Position numbers and translations under genes: made by a program
Shown here: positions 1 through 10,596 of the stretch, one piece after another
Position numbering within the stretch: the stretch's first letter is position 1
How the letters are laid out: each line of letters begins with the position of its first letter
Assembly (NCBI GenBank): GCA_917880885.1
Contig: OU862927.1
Coordinates: 22,103,450 to 22,167,449 of the forward strand
Reading direction: 5' to 3'
Source: Limnephilus marmoratus
Taxonomy: Eukaryota > Arthropoda > Insecta > Trichoptera > Limnephilidae
Length of the DNA: 64,000 nucleotides
The notes under the pieces: model-generated
Databases searched by the model: none
What the model saw: only the letters and a program-made list of their open reading frames with translations
What the model was told of the DNA's origin: nothing

Positions 1-375
1 TTGCCAACTTCCAATAGAAGAAGAAGCAATTAGAGCTCTATTACAACAGTAATTAAACTGTGTCTGAAATGGTTTTTAAATCTCATCGAAATGGTAACAT
101 TATTTTTCTGGTAAACTAGTAGGTAGTTACTATTCTGTAATGTCAGATAATTGAAAAGAAAAATATTAAACTTTCAAAATGACGTCCGTTTTCTGCATTC
201 TTGATAGCGAAATGGGAATTTCAAAGTTAGTTATCACAATCTTAAAATGACGCTGAAGTCTGAATAAAGAAGACCTAGACATTGCAGACAAAAACGTTGT
301 GCAAATTTTAGGATGTTAGAGTTTGAGAGATTTTGCTACGTTATAAATCAGATTTCCCGTCTAATATAAACTTCG

Positions 376-612
376 TATATAAAAAAGAACGTTTCTTTGA
401 AAAAAATGGGTGTATTTAAAATAGTTTATCAGCAGAGGGGGAAAGCGGGAGATGGATCTGAATCTGGATGGGGGGGGGGGGGGGAGGGAAATATGGGGTT
501 GCGGAAGGGTGGACGAGCGAGGGATAGGGGGAAGACGGGTAAAGTGGTAGGGGGACGCGGGAGGGTGACGGAGGGATGAGGGACGAGGGGGGAGAGACGG
601 AAGAATTTTCAT
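376..612 (-). repeat. Polypyrimidine-centred retroposon remnant (copy 1)
   Basis: The plus strand is extremely G/A rich and nearly lacks C and T between about 434 and 600, including a run of 16 G residues. The same kind of core flanked by similar sequence appears at 9500-9735, 35090-35420, 59963-60345 and 60352-60732. In the last two it is on the other strand and begins with the ACTAGC-type start common to insect RTE-related short retroposons. I therefore call this a minus-strand copy. The proline- and glycine-rich frames it creates are not genes. Confidence 0.5.
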
Positions 613-647
613 GACGAAAAATACGAATAGACGGCTAAGAGAAGACT

Positions 648-1187
648 ATGAAAATTATAGAACACCAGAGCTCACCGTTGGGGAGTTGTAATTGGGATAA
701 AACAAAAATATTTTTTGCGACTGTGTACAACGCAATCATTGTACCACACATAAATTACTGTAGCAGCATTCAATTCTTAGCCAACGACGGATTAATGAAA
801 CAAATTACAATTCTACAAAACAGAGCAATGAGAACTATATTGGAAAAAAATATGTACACTTCAGTCAAGAAAATGTTGAAGGAGTTAAATATCTTGTCAT
901 TTAAACAAATTATTTACTTCAAAACTGTATTGTTAATCTACAAAATAATCAATGGCCATACGTCTATTGAATTCCTAAGATAAATTAATAAAATACAAAG
1001 CAAACATACACATGAGACGAGGAAAAGAAACGAACTAAGACTCCCCTTCAGGAAAAAAACACAGAGTCAAATGTCATTGATGTACGGAACATTAAAGATA
1101 TTTGAAGAATTACCAGAAGAAATAAAATTGGAAGATAGCATAAAGGCATTTAAAAGTAAATTGCGAAGATATGTAATTAATTTGGTA
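648..1187 (+). pseudogene. Jockey-like LINE RT C-terminal tail, copy 1 (split by LTR)
   Basis: The translation resembles the region after the RT palm of Jockey/CR1-type LINEs: a VYNAIIVPHINYCSSI stretch, a QNRAMRTI stretch, then FKTVLLIYKIINGHTSIEF and a final KAFKSKLRRYV. An AAA to TAA change creates a stop at 981-983, where copy 2 reads lysine. The frame enters the solo LTR at 1188. Skipping the LTR and its duplicated GGTA, it resumes at 4962 and ends at a TAA at 4992-4994, which restores a natural-looking C-terminus. The RT catalytic core and endonuclease are absent. It is a dead 5'-truncated copy. Confidence 0.75.
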
Positions 1188-1215
1188 TGTGGCGACGCAT
1201 TATCTTTCCTATCAG

Positions 1216-1937
1216 TGGAGGTAATCCACCTCTTACCCGCCTTGGTATAAGTAACTGATGGTTACTCCTTCAAGGCTCTCGCAAGATTCTAATTTTTTTT
1301 GTTAAACGAAGCTACATTTATTTATTTTGAACGAATCTAGACCTCCAGTGTCCATGCATACGTTGTTAGTAAGCAGTATGCAAGTGCTTAACAGGAAAAA
1401 CAAAATGCAAAAAATAGGTTAGTAAGACAAACATAATTAAACAGGGCAAAAGAAAAACTCATTCATGAGGCTCCATGAGGCGGCATTGCATCTGTAAAAA
1501 CCCGCAAGCACCTGCATAAAATAGAGAACATAAGTAATACAATAAATCTCAAATCAATTGGCAAGTACCAACAAAAAATGTGAATGGCTTTCGGTCTGAT
1601 CATAAACTACACTTAGCTTCCGTGTCCCTTAGCCAACCACTCAGTGAAGCCTCAAAGAATGTTAGCTGAATATTTGGGGTAAAATACCCGAAGACTAAAA
1701 GAAATTTCAGCGTTGGGTAGTCAGAGGCAGGACAAAGGATAGTCAAGGTCGTCTGATCAAGCCTCAAGCCTGCACATGTCATTGGGGGAGGCGCAGATAG
1801 ATTTGAGAAGGATCTGCAAAATTAGTAATGTAACTAAAGATGAAGCAGGGACGAGGTCCAGCACACCCCCGTATGGGGATAGGGGAGAAAAAAAAAATTG
1901 GAGTTTAGTTCATCCAGTAAAACATTGAAACAGTTAA
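1216..1937 (-). repeat. R1 3' module shared with 25725-26452
   Basis: This 720-bp end of the R1 insertion is repeated in the opposite orientation at 25725-26452. Both copies keep a short frame on the R1 sense strand (1600-1782 here, 25879-26112 there) that begins MTCAGLR and shares FGYFTPNIQLTFFEASLS. On the other strand the module ends in an A-rich tract (about 1883-1892) followed by 45 bp that resemble Jockey RT coding sequence. Its origin is unclear: R1 3' UTR, or a retroposon captured by R1. Confidence 0.6.
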
Positions 1938-2328
1938 AGACAAACAAAACAAAACAAAACAAGGAACATGGCATAAATTAACAGTAGTATAATAATTATT
2001 AACAAAACAAATCGCAAGGCAATTATATACATTTTTTTAAAACATAGTGAACAAAATAATATAATAACGCAAATGTAAAATATAACATATAAATCCTAAT
2101 ATATAATAAAATAAATGTTAATAAAATAAAAGAAATAACATATTACAGAAACGCAAAACACATAAATCATAACAATTAAATCCAAGCGGTAAATGTAAAG
2201 GAATCATGAAGAGTGTCCGTGAATTCAGAAGCAAAATACACCTGGTACCTAAGTTGTTTTACAGCTACTCAGCGACTCTAAGAACAGGCCATCTCTCAAC
2301 CCAAAATTTCGTGAATTTCCTCAGGCAC

Positions 2329-4119
2329 TCAAACCTTATTCGAGACGAGATCTGTATTCCAAGCAGGTCTCGTAATAACTTGTAAACCATCAATCATTTC
2401 GTCTCGAGCATCCGTCAAAATCTCACAGTGCCACAAAATGTGCTCGGCTGTTTGGTCGGTATCACCACAAGCGCAATTGGGATGGGATGATAGAGCCAGT
2501 CTGTGAAGTCTACCTCTAAACTCCCCATGCCCAGAAAGCAATTGGGTGATATGGTGGTCCATTAAAAGATATGCCCCTTCCATTCTGATTTTAACTGATG
2601 GAAAGAAGGAGAAGGTCCATCTTCCCATATTCGATCTATCCCATCTTATCTGCCATTCACTCAGCGTTTTTATTCTCATCATCTTTAGAAGTTCAGGGAG
2701 AGGCACTGCTCCACCAGGTATTAATTCAATACCAAGGTGGTTTACAGGTCTTCCTCTTTTCAGACACTTCTTTGTCAAAACTTCCCTAATTTCTAAATCA
2801 ATTGGCAAAATGCCAGCCAAAATTGGCAAAGCATCCGATGAAACTGTTCTGTAGGCTCCTGAAAGCGCCAGTAAGGGGATTCGCTGGCCCCTCTTAAGCG
2901 CTGAATGAATAAGTGAATTACCGAGTCGATGTTCCCATACACAGGCACCATATGAGACTTGTGTCATATATACGCATCTGTATAATAGACGGAGCGCAGG
3001 GAAACGTAAACCCCATTCAGCAGTTGAGATTCTTCTCAGTTTTAAGAAGAGAGCCTGGGCCTTACTAGAAACGCTTTTAACGTGAGTCAAGAACGAGGAC
3101 GATCTGTCTAATGTAACGCCTAAATATTTAGTACTCTCTACAAAACGGATTGCAGTATCTCCCATTTTTATGAAAGGGTTTCTACCTCTACTGAGGGAGC
3201 CTTTCATAAGGAGACCCACGGTCTTATGGGGAGCAAAAGTCAGTCTGTTTTCCTTTCCCCAGTTAAGAATCATTTTCAAACCTTCTTCAGCTTTATTTTC
3301 AACTTCTTTTCTACTGTCCCCAGAGACCAAATACAATTTGTCGTCTGCGTAATCAATCGCAATAGTGCCTTCAGGTAAGGGTAACCTGGAGGAGTCATCG
3401 AATAAAATATTCCAGAAATCCGGTGCAAGGGGAGAACCTTGGGGACAACTCATGTCCACATCTCTTTCAATGATACAATCACCAAAAGAAATTATAATTT
3501 TTCTATCTTTAAAATAATCACAAGATATTTGAAAAAGTTTTCTTGGACAATTACGATTCTTTAATTTAGTTAAAATCATCTCCCACCATGCATTATCGAA
3601 GGCACCAGTTATATCTAAGAAGATACCGATTACGTACCTCTTTGTACAGACCTTCACCCAGTCAAGCGCAGTCATAATGGCGTGCTCCGTGGACTTACCT
3701 GGGACGAATCCATATTGATGTACATATGATGGTGTTAATGTTTCTCGTAGACGATTTTGAATAATTTTTTCCAATATTTTCCCCAATACAGGAAGAAGTG
3801 TTATTGGTCGATAAGCTTTAATATCCGTTCTTTTTTTGTCGTTCCCTTTAGGTATGATCCTGAGCACGCCTTTCTTCCATACAGAAGGGAAAACTCCCCT
3901 TCTCATACACGTTTCCATAACCTGAAAGAGTTCTTCCTTGGCATGGATCCATACATACCTCACAATTATACTATTCAATTTATCATGCCCTGGTGCCTTC
4001 CTAGGACTCAAACCCTTAATTATAATTTCTATTTCAGCTCTAGTTATTTTAGAAATTTTTTCCTCCTGGGAGAGGATTGGAGGAATCCGTGATTGATTTC
4101 TAATCTGTTGGTGGTGGTC
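2329..4119 (-). CDS. R1-clade reverse transcriptase, C-terminal two-thirds of ORF2
   Basis: The longest open frame in the window. It reads without a stop from the truncated 5' junction (about 36 codons before the first TTG at 4009-4011) to a stop at 2329. Visible RT blocks are SPRKAPGHDKLN, AYRPITLLPVLGKILEKII, GFVPGKSTEHA, the FLDITGAFDNAWW block with the first aspartate, CPQGSPLAPDFWNIL and the YADD catalytic pair. Near the C-terminus CACGDTDQTAEHILWHC forms the CCHC zinc knuckle typical of R1/TRAS/Waldo-type ORF2. The endonuclease is lost by 5' truncation, so the copy cannot mobilise alone. With no stops or frameshifts it looks recent. No host start or promoter is visible. Confidence 0.9.
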   Translation of the reverse strand, partial: DHHQQIRNQSRIPPILSQEEKISKITRAEIEIIIKGLSPRKAPGHDKLNSIIVRYVWIHAKEELFQVMETCMRRGVFPSVWKKGVLRIIPKGNDKKRTDIKAYRPITLLPVLGKILEKIIQNRLRETLTPSYVHQYGFVPGKSTEHAIMTALDWVKVCTKRYVIGIFLDITGAFDNAWWEMILTKLKNRNCPRKLFQISCDYFKDRKIIISFGDCIIERDVDMSCPQGSPLAPDFWNILFDDSSRLPLPEGTIAIDYADDKLYLVSGDSRKEVENKAEEGLKMILNWGKENRLTFAPHKTVGLLMKGSLSRGRNPFIKMGDTAIRFVESTKYLGVTLDRSSSFLTHVKSVSSKAQALFLKLRRISTAEWGLRFPALRLLYRCVYMTQVSYGACVWEHRLGNSLIHSALKRGQRIPLLALSGAYRTVSSDALPILAGILPIDLEIREVLTKKCLKRGRPVNHLGIELIPGGAVPLPELLKMMRIKTLSEWQIRWDRSNMGRWTFSFFPSVKIRMEGAYLLMDHHITQLLSGHGEFRGRLHRLALSSHPNCACGDTDQTAEHILWHCEILTDARDEMIDGLQVITRPAWNTDLVSNKV

Positions 4120-4994
4120 GCTTTCCTATCAGAAAGAACGAACGAGAAATATCTAATATTCGCGCGATACGGGCAAGCTACTTACCTGAGTATATACCTA
4201 CCTACTGCTGCAGCCGCCGATGAATGATAATATCGCCACCGCCTAGAAAGGTCTAGAGTTTACAAGCCGCCTGAATATTCGGCACCGCGTATGTTCTAGT
4301 ACCTTCCAGTGTGCACATTGCCGGCGAATGGAACATTACTCCACCGGTCGCGTTGGTATATATAAAGCGACTAAACTCGGCGCTAGCTCAGTCAGTCTCA
4401 CACTAACATTCGGACAATATCTCAGCATGTAACGATCTCCGCACACGTGCTCCTGCAGGCATCTCTACACATCCAGGGCAGCTTCCCGAGGTCCATCACC
4501 ATGCTCAGCTACAAGGCCCATCGTGTCTTCAGCTCCTGAGATCAGCTACATCCCGCGACTTACAATGCTTGCGTCACCTTCAGTCCAGGGATCAGCTCAC
4601 CACTTCATGGCACCCCGAAGCCCCACCGTGCTTCGCTGCCATGAAAACACACTCCGCCTCGCCAGGACTATCTGCTGGTGGCTCAGCACACCGAGCTACT
4701 CACCGTTCATCTCCGCGACTTAAAGCGTCGAGCAACGGCCTGGAATATAGGTCATCTCCACCGCCATAGTGTCGAGCAACTCGCTGACCTTCACCACACC
4801 ATCTCCATCACCTCCGTGCGCCTGCAGCATCTCATCTACGGCACCCTGCATACATCATGTTACCGCTTTACCGACCCTCGCTACGTAGCCCAATAAACGA
4901 CTGACTCATACTTCGACTTGACGCCTTTTATTTCTCGTTCTGTCTCCCGCTCCCTCAGGTATACATGTGTTATTTTAAGTATATGAATATATAA

Positions 4995-6404
4995 GGAGTG
5001 TATTAGGACATAAATAACTATGTACCATTTAAAATACCGCAATTAACAACTAAAATAAAAAAGACTTAAATGTTAGATTTTAACCCATATGTAAACATCG
5101 TGAGCTGATTTTTAAATGTATTATATTTTTGCCTATCTTAGAATTATTTTTATTTTCCATTTAGAGCCGCATCATTGACCATGAATGAGTCCTAACCCTT
5201 TTTTGTATCAAGAAAAGTAAAAGGCTCGAAGAACAATGAAGAAAAGTTTGAAAGTTTAAAGGCTTAAGGATTCATCAAGACCGAGGCTTACTGAATAAGA
5301 TTAAGATATAAAGCTGATCTTCTAAATCGTATTGCTGTGGCTATTGTAAAGATAACACTTGAAATTCTTGGTCGCGTGTTTCGGGAATTGTTAAGTTTTG
5401 TCTTCGAAGTTAGTAAGGATATTGATGGTAATCACGTAGAAATTTAGGTGAGATTCGAATAGAATGTTTTGTTTTAAACTATAAAAACTAGTTTTTTTTT
5501 TAAATATTATCGACTAAGGTCTGTTTAGAAATTGTTTCTAATAATTATATTTCTGTGTTATTGTTGGCCTGGACGTTTTCTATCTTAGTATTTTTTACCA
5601 TGTCTATTTTGATAAGGGTAAATTTCCATATTTGTTTTTGTTTTTCTTTATTATTCTTCATTTTAAGAACCCGCTGAACTGCCAAAGTAGTTTGCCAGTA
5701 GATCAATTTAACAACATTAATATAACACTAAAGCACACATTCAAAGAGAAACCACAATATAGAAAATAGATACAGAAGAATAACAAGTAACTACAATATT
5801 TAATATAAATAAATTGACAGACAAATTCAAAAAATGCATATTTAGGTATACATGAGATTACAAAGAATATCAATATTTGAAAAATCTTTATCCGTTAATC
5901 ATTTTGTTTAGTTCGGTGGTGCAATTTGATTCACTTTTTATTCGCATTGGCACTTATTAAATATCTATATTTGTCACAAGATAGTCGAATATCTATTGTC
6001 GTAATTATTTGTAATTTTTGGAATGAACCTTACTTAAATTTGACTAAATCTTAATATAAATGTTATGCGCGTAATCCACTATGTCTTTATACGTGGAATT
6101 CGACGAAAGGTTTTGCCACACAATTTTAAACCATAATATTCCTCGAGCAGGTATTATATTAACTGACTCATAATAATTTTACATTTCTTCTTTGTGCATA
6201 AATACTTTTCCTTACCAAAAGCAATAATAGAGTTTTGGATTGTTTGAATGTAACCTATATTTGTCTTGCACAAGTTCCCCCAAGATGTTATTCCTTATCT
6301 GATAGTAGATTCAGCTGGTGACAAATAGATTAATTTGTAAATGAATTAGTTGTTTGATGACAACGTAATATCCAGACTGATTATCAAGTCGGTCACTGAA
6401 CACC
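4995..6404. other. AT-rich segment, nothing recognised
   Basis: The stretch is shared with copy 2 (11195-11714 and 14982-15887). The first part may be the 3' UTR of the Jockey-like LINE. AAG at 5516-5518 is the empty target site for the palindromic element of copy 2. I see no coding motif. Confidence 0.5.
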
Positions 6405-6822
6405 AGGAGGCGTAAGTCCAGTGGCTAAGACTCTTGACTCACATTCCGGAGGTCGCGGGTTCGAACCCGGCATGCGCAAATAAATTTTATTTGATTAATT
6501 TGTGTTATTTCACAATTAATTCATTTAAAATAATATATAGTATATTTGCGGCATGTTCCAGAGTGGAAGATACTATTAGTATCGCCCTGGTGTAAGACCA
6601 CCATTCAGAATTGAAACGTTGCTTGAAAATGGCTTTAGCCGTGTTTAGTGACCAGATCTGAATAGCCAGGTACTTCCCAACCTGCCTCTTCCCCACCTCC
6701 TTCCCCTCCCCGCTACCTTCAGCCTCACAACATACCCCAATTGGGGAAGCCATAGTCTCACTGGCTCCAGACGGGAGCAGTTGAGATTCTTGTGCGGTAT
6801 TCACTGTAAAAAAAAAAAAAAA
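6405..6822 (+). mobile_element. SINE A, tRNA-derived, full length (copy 1)
   Basis: The head has pol III boxes: an A-box-like TAAGTCCAGTGGCTAAG and a B box GGTTCGAACCC. It is followed by a roughly 330-bp body (ATTTTATTTGATTAATTTG, AGAGTGGAAGATACT, CCTGGTGTAAGACCACCATT, TCACTGGCTCCAGACGGG) and a pure A tail at 6808-6822. Copies recur at 15888, 18572, 23697 (minus), 24595, 41451, 43110 and elsewhere. The 99-residue minus-strand frame inside it is an accident of the body sequence. Confidence 0.85.
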
Positions 6823-7059
6823 GGCGTATAAAGAAGAAGTTTCATGACATTTACGTGGGGTGGACTGCTGTTGGAGGCTTTGTCATTCTGCGTGATCTAC
6901 AACAAATTAACTGTTGTGGATTTCAAAAATTTTCGATCATTTCATTCTTCTGGAATTAATTACCATAAGATATTTATAATTTCAAAAGCAATAAAAATAT
7001 CATAAAACCCTTTATTGTGGTGTTTTGGTGTTTTGTTCCCGGCTAAAACAAATAAATAA

Positions 7060-7240
7060 ATATTCCGATAAGAAATTATATATTTATAAGTAGTTTAATT
7101 ATATATAAATATATTTATAAGTAGTTTAGAAATTATATATTTATAAATTATATAATAAAAATGGTGGTATATAAGTAGAAGGTAACAAACTGAATGGTGG
7201 TATATAAAAATGGAACATATAAAATGGAAGAGATTCTAGA
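7060..7240. repeat. AT-rich local expansion, copy 1 only
   Basis: Short units such as TTATAAGTAGTTTA, AATTATATATTTATAA and TGGTGGTATATAA are reiterated. Copy 2 has a short version of about 50 bp (16548-16600), so this is a slippage or small tandem duplication that came after the block duplication. Confidence 0.6.
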
Positions 7241-8341
7241 ATTCTGGAACGCGATACTCATTTCTTATTACTTTTTTCGCATTCTTGCCACTTTAAGGTC
7301 TGACTTCACTTCTGCTTATGCAAGTAATATCTATCATATCTCTGTATATCTATCAGCCACCTATTGTTAGATCTCCTAGATGGGTATGGCTTATTAAAGA
7401 AGAGCTCTTTATTTCACGGCTGATGAATATAACACTATCTGGGATGGAATTACACTTGCTTAGAATAACCCAAAGATTTGAAAAATAACGAAATGGTTAG
7501 GACAGCAAACAAAAGTAAACAAATTAAAGTAATTTTGCATTCGAAGAAAACAAATAAATGTCGACGCATCGCTCGGGGGACGGACGACCGGTGAAAAAAC
7601 CTCATTCAGTGGCATCCAAGAGGGTTGGGTCGCCAACAAGGCCAACCTAAGCCCTCTGGATTGGCTAAATAATCAAGTTAGGCGGAGACACGTGGCTGGG
7701 TATACTACAGAGAAGAATAGAATCACCTTTTTACACGAACACCTTCCAATTTAAACTGTTAATCAGTAATAAAAAAAGATTTGTACGAAAATTTTGTAGT
7801 TTGCCTGTTGCTATGTCTTATTGTGGACGGCCATTCATTCAGCAATATATTTTAGATGAAATCCCAATATTTTGATGTTGGTACGTCATGTATGACTAGC
7901 TAACCAACACATACGTCTATACGTGTCTCAAATTGTTCCCATAGGTAAAGACAATATCATTACTAAACACCACGCGGGCTGTTTCACCACACAATTATTT
8001 ACGGAGTATTTTGAAAATTGGCCACAGTCACAACGATCTTTTGAAATACTACAAAGTGCCAGATTTGACAGTCAGGAATCAAATTTTGTTTCTATTTTTT
8101 ATCGTTATGTTTGTGAGTGGTTTTCACCTTTCTTAAAAGTTGCGAGATCTGGCAGAGAACACAAACTTGTCATGAAAATACAATAATGGGGTTCTGTAAT
8201 TTTTTTCAGAGCTCTAACTTACGATATAACGAACTGTAGTTAAACAATATATAATAATAGCTTATAACTTGGATCAAAATTATAGTATACAATGCAATTA
8301 ATAAATGTACGTGATGATGCGTGAAAATTTACCTACATATT
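7241..8341. other. Unrecognised segment shared by both copies
   Basis: It matches 16605-16909 and 17756-18571. A short plus-strand frame at 7923-8186 (partner 18167-18361) starts MSQIVPIGKDN, and the two copies diverge by a frameshift near the end (FYRYVCEWF against FLSLCL). I do not recognise it. The shift argues against selection. Confidence 0.35.
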
Positions 8342-8690
8342 TATACAGACTCTGTGGTCGAAAGGTAAGCATCTCGACTAGCAATCTGAAAGCTGCGGGT
8401 TCAAATACATCAATAAAATTTTATTTGATTGATTTTTTTGTAATTTTACAATTTAATCATTTAAAATAATAAATTTCAAGCAGCGTTTCGATTCTAAATG
8501 GCGGCCTTTCATCAGAGCGATACCGAAGTTGTCTACCTCTCTAGAATTTTCCGCAAACATATCAAAGTTTTTATTTATTTTTAAGTGATAAATTGATTTT
8601 GAATTGACACAAATTAATCAAATAAAATATAATGGGCACGCCGGAATTTGAACCCGCGATCTTCCAAGTCATGACTTATCAATGGAAAGC
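8342..8690. mobile_element. Two SINE A fragments joined head to head
   Basis: Bases 8342-8473 are the head and start of a plus-strand SINE A (partner 18572). At 8474 the sequence switches to a minus-strand SINE A: AGCAGCGTTTCGATTCTAAA, then TCAAATAAAATATAATGGGCACGCC and an inverted B box (TTTGAACCCGCGATC) near 8650. The switch marks the right edge of duplication copy 1. Confidence 0.6.
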
Positions 8691-8977
8691 CATTTTTGAT
8701 ACAGCGAAAGCCAATGTATCCAATCTATTTCGATGGTACTGATGTTTGGCTCACCTTCACTTGTCATTAGAAAATGCTCTGTAAATTCACCGTGGCTATT
8801 TTTGAACCTATTCAAGAACCTATTTAGAGCGGAATAAGATAAATTTATTGGTAAGGAAGATATTTTGTATTTATGCGTAGAGGGATTTATGAAATCCCCG
8901 GTCATTGTAAATATCCTACTGAATTTCAGAAGGTTAAGTAATATATTATTTTTAGAAGCAGGATTCACGAGCTTCAA
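8669..8977 (-). other. Unrecognised minus-strand frame in the spacer
   Basis: This 102-codon frame lies in the spacer 8474-9118 between the duplicated blocks and is the only segment here without a partner. The translation is rich in Asn, Ser, Leu and Phe and shows no motif I recognise. It overlaps the end of a SINE fragment at 8669-8690. It may be a LINE or DNA-transposon remnant or a chance frame. Confidence 0.2.
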
Positions 8978-9499
8978 GGATTTGATTCAAAGACTATTTG
9001 TATGGTAGAGGTCTGAATGGTATTTTATCCATCAATGTAGTATTTTTCGATAAAATATTGTTTAAGAAGTTGTTCCTTTTGAGAGTGATCTATTCTACCT
9101 GTAAGATTTCTCTGATGTTTGCCAACTTCCAATAGAAGAAGAAGCAATTAGAGCTCCATTGCAACAGTAATTAAACTGTGTCTGAAATGGTTTTTAAATC
9201 TCATCGAAATGGTAACATTATTTTTCTGGTAAACTAGTAGGTAGTTACTATTCTGTAATGTCAGATAATTGAAAAGAAAAATATTAAACTTTCAAAATGA
9301 CGTCCGTTTTCTGCATTCTTGATAGCGAAATGGGAATTTCAAAGTTAGTTATCACAATCTTAAAATGATGCTGAAGTCTGAATAAAGAAGACCTAGACAT
9401 TGCAGACAACAACTTTGTGCAAATTTCAGGATGTTAGAGTTTGAGAGATTTTGCTACGTTATAAATCAGATTTCCCGTCTTATATAAACTTCGTATATA

Positions 9500-9735
9500 A
9501 AAAAAGAACGTTTCTTTGAAAAAAAATGGGTTTATTTAAAATAGTTTATCAGCAGAGGGGGAAAGCGGGAGATGGATCTGAATCTGAATGGGGGGGAGGG
9601 GAGGGAAATATGGGGTTGCGGAAGAGTGGACGAGCGAGGGAAAGGGGGAAGACGGGTAAAGTGGTAGGGGGACGCGGGAGGGTGACGGAGGGATGAGGGA
9701 CGAGGAGGGAGAGACGGAAGAATTTTCATGACGAA
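9500..9735 (-). repeat. Polypyrimidine-centred retroposon remnant (copy 2)
   Basis: This is the partner of 376-612. The G run is shorter here (GGGGGGAGGGGAGGG), which shows the tract length is unstable between the two copies. Confidence 0.5.
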
Positions 9736-9764
9736 AAATACGGATAGACGGCTAAGAGAAGACA

Positions 9765-10304
9765 ATGCAAATTATAGAACACCAGAGCTCACCGTTGGGG
9801 AGTTGTAATTGGGATAAAACAAAAATATTTTTTGCGACTGTGTACAACGCAATCATTGTACCACACATAAATTACTGTAGCAGCATTCTATTCTTAGCCA
9901 ACGACAGATTAATGAAACAAATTACAATTCTACAAAACAGAGCAATGAGAACTATATTGAAAAAAAATATGTACACTTCAGTCAAGAAAATGTTGAAGGA
10001 GTTAAATATCTTGTCATTTAAACAAATTATTTACTTCAAAACTGTATTGTTAATCTACAAAATAATCAATGGCCATACGTCTATTGAATTCCTAAGAAAA
10101 ATTAATAAAATACAAAGCAAACATACACATGAGACGAGGAAAAGAAACGAACTAAGACTCCCTTTCAGGAAAAAAACACAGAGTCAAATGTCATTGATGT
10201 ACGGAACATTAAAGATATTTGAAGAATTACCAGAAGAAATAAAATTGGAAGATAGCATAAAGGCATTTAAAAGTAAATTGCGAAGATATGTAATTGATTT
10301 GGTA
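9765..10304 (+). pseudogene. Jockey-like LINE RT C-terminal tail, copy 2
   Basis: This is the partner of 648-1187 without the internal stop, so the frame is open for 180 codons and then runs into the LTR to give a chimeric end at 10427. The LTR starts exactly on a codon boundary: GTA at 10302-10304 is the last native codon. Removing the 853-bp LTR joins it to 11162-11194, where 10 more codons lead to a TAA. The residues match post-palm thumb and connection sequence of Jockey/CR1 LINEs. No YADD motif is present because only the tail survives. Where the homologous sequence begins on the 5' side is unclear. Confidence 0.75.
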
Positions 10305-10552
10305 TGTGGCGACGCATTATCTTTCCTATCAGAAAGAACGAACGAGAAATATCTAATATTCGCGCGATACGGGCAAGCTACTTACCTGAGTATATACCTA
10401 CCTACTGCTGCAGCCGCCGATGAATGATAATATCGCCACCGCCTAGAAAGGTCTAGAGTTTACAAGCCGCCTGAATATTCGGCACCGCGTATGTTCCAGT
10501 ACCTTTCAGTGTGCACATTGCCGGCGAATGGAACATTACTCCACCGGTCGCG

Positions 10553-10596
10553 CTGGTATATATAAAGCGACTAAACTCGGCGCTTGCTCAGTCAGT
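10553..10596 (+). promoter_or_regulatory. LTR core promoter: TATA box plus initiator
   Basis: TATATATAAAGCG at 10556-10568 is followed about 25 bp later by CAGTCAGTCTC, which matches the arthropod TCAGT initiator. The same pair is in copy 1 near 4353-4396. It would drive transcription rightward into sequence that no longer holds a retroelement body. Confidence 0.6.

Larger units (their letters stand above)
1216..4120 (-). mobile_element. R1-clade non-LTR retrotransposon, 5'-truncated
   Basis: The insertion is bounded by CTTTCCTATCAG at 1204-1215 and 4121-4132, and copy 2 has the uninterrupted site near 10324. It reads on the minus strand: RT frame from the 5' junction to 2329, then about 1.1 kb to the 3' end at 1216. 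There is no poly(A) at the terminal end, which ends in GGATTACCTCCA. The ORF1 and endonuclease regions are missing. The last 720 bp recur at 25725-26452. Confidence 0.88.
1188..4957 (+). mobile_element. Solo LTR, copy 1, interrupted by an R1 LINE
   Basis: The LTR runs TG (1188) to CA (4956-4957) and is flanked by GGTA at 1184-1187 and 4958-4961. Subtracting the R1 insertion and its 12-bp duplication leaves 853 bp, the same length as copy 2. It carries a TATATATAAA box near 4356 and AATAAA near 4892. No internal retroelement genes adjoin it, so it arose by LTR-LTR recombination. The 4-bp duplication and length suit Gypsy or BEL/Pao, but nothing here separates the two. Confidence 0.85.
1..8473 (+). 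repeat. Tandem segmental duplication, copy 1
   Basis: This block recurs in the same orientation at 9119-18690 with only scattered single-base differences, so position 1 matches position 9119. Shared content is an A/T-rich lead, a G-rich retroposon core, a Jockey-like RT tail, a solo LTR, SINE A and a further unrecognised stretch. Copy 1 differs by an R1-clade LINE at 1216-4120 and an AT-rich expansion near 7080-7215. The left edge probably lies outside the window, since homology runs to base 1. The right edge is where the SINE at 8342 stops matching its partner near 18690. It could be a true duplication or two haplotypes joined in assembly. Confidence 0.93.

Noticed and set aside
361..612. 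Proline-rich and glycine-rich proteins in the G/C-strand tracts (also near 9532-9765, 35087-35426, 60019-60598)
   Set aside because: They come from homopurine or homopyrimidine cores and change frame freely between copies.
4523..4896. Conserved 66-72-residue frames in the solo LTR (partners 10723-11096)
   Set aside because: Conservation is explained by the recent block duplication; three overlapping frames are equally preserved and none has a motif.
6505..6804. 99-residue frame found twice (also 15987-16286)
   Set aside because: It is the antisense of the SINE A body and is broken in other SINE A copies.
6405..6828. AGGCGTA as a target duplication of SINE A
   Set aside because: GGCGTA is part of the family head in other copies, so the match with the downstream flank may be chance.
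8669..8977. Host gene in the spacer between the duplicated blocks
   Set aside because: No recognisable domain, partial overlap with a SINE fragment and no gene structure; kept only as an unassigned frame.
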